From the NCBI GenBank assembly GCA_016286075.1, contig JAEERZ010000112.1:1-7274 (forward strand): 7,274 bases of DNA, read 5' to 3'. Origin of the DNA: Selenomonadaceae bacterium. GTDB taxonomy: Bacteria > Bacillota > Negativicutes > Selenomonadales > Selenomonadaceae. The translations under genes were made by a program, and so were the position numbers. This document shows, piece after piece, positions 5,387-7,274 of this stretch (position 1 is the first letter of the stretch; every line of letters starts with the position of its first letter). The notes beneath the pieces are model-generated. The model saw only the letters and a list, made by a program, of their open reading frames with translations. It ran no database searches and was not told the DNA's origin.

Positions 5387-7274
5387 TTACCGCATCATGT
5401 CGGCGGAGGCGACGGCGTATCCGTCCCGGCCCTTGGATTTTACCTGATACAGCGCCCGGTCGGCGGCGTTGAAAAGGTAGTCGTAGTCCGCGCCGTGTTC
5501 CGGGTACATGGCGACGCCCAGGCTGGCGGTGACCTTGAGGTCCGCAGAACCTACGGTGATTTTTCGTATCGCCTCCAGCATCCGCCGCGCCTTTTTCTCG
5601 ACGGCGTCTCTCGTCAACTCGCCGGTGATGAACGCCACGAATTCGTCGCCGCCGAACCGCCCTATGCAGTCGCTCTGCCGGAAGACTTCCTTCATGGCAG
5701 CCGCGAATTTCCGCAGCAGCTTGTCGCCGCTTTGATGGCCGTATGTGTCGTTCGCTTCCTTGAAGTGATCCACGTCGATGATGAAGAAGGCGCCCACCTG
5801 CCCTTCCGGCATGGCGGCCATCCGTTCCTTCACGATGCGCTCGAAGGCCGCCCGGTTGTATATCGAGGTGAGCCTGTCCATCTCGGATTTGAGCTTGTAG
5901 CCGTCCCGGGAAATCCGCAGGGCTTCCTCCCGGCGCAGGGAGTTCTCCAGGTCCGTGTTCTTCTTTTGCAGAATCTCGTTCTGCCGCTTCTGGAGCCGGT
6001 GCCGATAGATGAGGAAGAACAGCACCGCCAGCCCGAAGACGAGAGCTCCGATGAAAAGCGACGTCCACAGCGGGTACTGGTACAGCAGATATTCCATCGA
6101 GAACCGGGGCCGGGCGTTCTCATAGACCTTCCAGTCCACGTCGCTCTTTTCCAGCCGCAGGATCGCCGTATTCAGGACGCTTTGCAGGACGTGCGGCTCG
6201 TGCGGGGAGATGGCCAGCGCCACGGGAAGCGTCGTCGTTTCCCGGTCGATCCGTTCCAGTTCGGGCCGGACGACCATGCTGTTCTCCCGCCGCAGATAGA
6301 GGGCGGGAATGTAGGCCGTCTCGTAAAGGCCCTGCTCCACTGCGTCCAGGCAGTCTTCCGACGACTGCAGCGTGCGGACCTGCTGATTGAATTTCTCCGA
6401 GAAATAATAGTCCGCGCCGGGGAATCCGGCGGGCACGACCGCCGCGTTCCTGGCGAAATCGGCCACCTGCCCGTTTTTGCGGCGGATGACGGCAAACTCT
6501 TCCTCCCGGACGTCGCCGGTGAAGTACATGTCCATCGCCGGGCCGCCGTTCGCATAGGAGACGAAGGCCAGATCCGCCTCCCCCGACTCCATCATCTTCC
6601 ACAGTTGGTTCTCCGACTCCGCCCGGCAGAAGGAGAACCGCAGCCCGCTGCCGTCGGACAGCAGTTTCAGGAGGTCGACGTAAAGGCCGGAAGCGGAGTC
6701 GCCGTTCCCGATCTCATAGAAGGGCGGGCAGTCGCCCAGGAACGCCACGCGCAGCTCGTCGGCGCGCTTGACGTATCCCTGCCCGCTTTCCGTGATGCGG
6801 ACGACCTCTTTCAGGGCCCGGTCCAGGTATTTTCCCTTCATCGACGTCCCGAATCCCGGCGTCAGCGACTCGATGGTCAGTATGGATTCCGTCAGCTGCC
6901 GGCACAGATATTCCTTGTCCGGCGTCGTCATCAGCCGGGCGGGGACCACGCCCACGGTGACCGCGCACTTTTCCTCTTTTCCCACATGGCTGCCGTCGTC
7001 GCAGACGACGTCAATCTCGCCGCTGCGCAAAGCCGCCAGCATGGCCGCTTCGTCGTAAAACGGGCGGACGGTCATCTCCCAGCCGTTGGAGGTCATGAAG
7101 AAGGAGATCGCCGTCATGTTCGCGTCGTTGGCAAAGCCGCCGACAACGGCGTTGCGCATGTTCTCCGCCGTCAGCGCCTTCCACGACGCGTCGCCGCGCC
7201 GGTAGAGGTGCAGTAGCGTCCAGTTCGGGATACCGCCGGTGAACACCATGCCGCCGGCGGCAGGGCCGGGCTGC
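5387..7274 (-). CDS. Membrane-bound sensor diguanylate cyclase with tandem solute-binding (SBP_bac_3-like) domains, N-terminus cut by window edge
   Basis: Diguanylate cyclases make the second messenger cyclic di-GMP from two GTP; here the activity is probably tuned by a ligand bound outside the membrane. The frame is open to the right edge. Residues are counted from the first visible ATG (7249), which is probably internal, because the first binding domain is present only as its later part (about 30-150) and no signal peptide is seen. A second binding domain spans about 165-380, opening with LRVAFLGDCPPFYE. A transmembrane helix follows at about 395-415 (DNA 6005-6067), then a charged coiled coil at about 418-448, then the GGDEF domain at about 455-612. 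Catalytic features are intact: IIDVDHFK (D492, D494), RFGGDEF (GGDEF at 533-537), and the inhibitory site RQSD (524-527), 5 residues before GGDEF. The extracytoplasmic part has cysteines at 83, 95, 116, 174, 208 and 300 that could form disulfides. No phosphodiesterase (EAL/HD-GYP) domain follows; the protein ends soon after GGDEF. The ligand is unknown. Confidence 0.92.
   Translation of the reverse strand, partial: QPGPAAGGMVFTGGIPNWTLLHLYRRGDASWKALTAENMRNAVVGGFANDANMTAISFFMTSNGWEMTVRPFYDEAAMLAALRSGEIDVVCDDGSHVGKEEKCAVTVGVVPARLMTTPDKEYLCRQLTESILTIESLTPGFGTSMKGKYLDRALKEVVRITESGQGYVKRADELRVAFLGDCPPFYEIGNGDSASGLYVDLLKLLSDGSGLRFSFCRAESENQLWKMMESGEADLAFVSYANGGPAMDMYFTGDVREEEFAVIRRKNGQVADFARNAAVVPAGFPGADYYFSEKFNQQVRTLQSSEDCLDAVEQGLYETAYIPALYLRRENSMVVRPELERIDRETTTLPVALAISPHEPHVLQSVLNTAILRLEKSDVDWKVYENARPRFSMEYLLYQYPLWTSLFIGALVFGLAVLFFLIYRHRLQKRQNEILQKKNTDLENSLRREEALRISRDGYKLKSEMDRLTSIYNRAAFERIVKERMAAMPEGQVGAFFIIDVDHFKEANDTYGHQSGDKLLRKFAAAMKEVFRQSDCIGRFGGDEFVAFITGELTRDAVEKKARRMLEAIRKITVGSADLKVTASLGVAMYPEHGADYDYLFNAADRALYQVKSKGRDGYAVASADMMR

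Noticed and set aside
5363..7216. 617-residue plus-strand open frame opposite the diguanylate cyclase
   Set aside because: No domain is recognisable, it runs through the terminator side of the gap, and the opposite strand encodes intact GGDEF and binding-domain motifs.

Overview
The window is GC-rich bacterial DNA holding three large genes and two short intergenic regions. The gene set (a SWIM-type SNF2 helicase, a UvrD-like helicase carrying a nuclease, and a membrane diguanylate cyclase with tandem solute-binding domains) and the purine-rich ribosome binding site fit a GC-rich member of the Bacillota, perhaps Negativicutes or a GC-rich clostridial lineage. This taxonomic guess is an inference from gene families only. 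No ribosomal, tRNA, mobile-element, CRISPR or phage sequence was seen.

Layout: (1) Positions 1-2549, minus strand: the first 849 residues of an SNF2-family ATPase, with an N-terminal SWIM zinc finger, a bacterial SNF2-associated region and the first RecA-like lobe. Its C-terminal helicase lobe lies beyond the left edge. (2) Positions 2550-2667: a compact divergent control region. It holds a strong extended -10 promoter on the minus strand, an overlapping weaker plus-strand -10, operator-like direct and inverted repeats, and a possible 10-codon leader ORF that overlaps the next gene by ATGA. (3) Positions 2668-5283, plus strand: a UvrD/Rep/PcrA-type superfamily 1 helicase of 871 residues with a complete DEDDh 3'-5' exonuclease domain inserted inside its 2B region. 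(4) Positions 5284-5386: an intergenic region with a strong hairpin that can terminate both convergent genes. (5) Positions 5387-7274, minus strand: the C-terminal 620 or more residues of a membrane-anchored sensor diguanylate cyclase. It has part of one periplasmic binding domain, a second complete one, one transmembrane helix, a coiled-coil linker and a GGDEF domain with an intact inhibitory site. Its 5' end lies beyond the right edge.

The two divergent genes both encode DNA-dependent motor proteins. They appear to share one tightly packed regulatory region, so joint control in DNA repair or recombination is plausible but unproven. The diguanylate cyclase is convergent, separated by a terminator, and probably unrelated in function. 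The most distinctive items are the exonuclease nested in the helicase, and the divergent control region with its repeats and coupled leader ORF.
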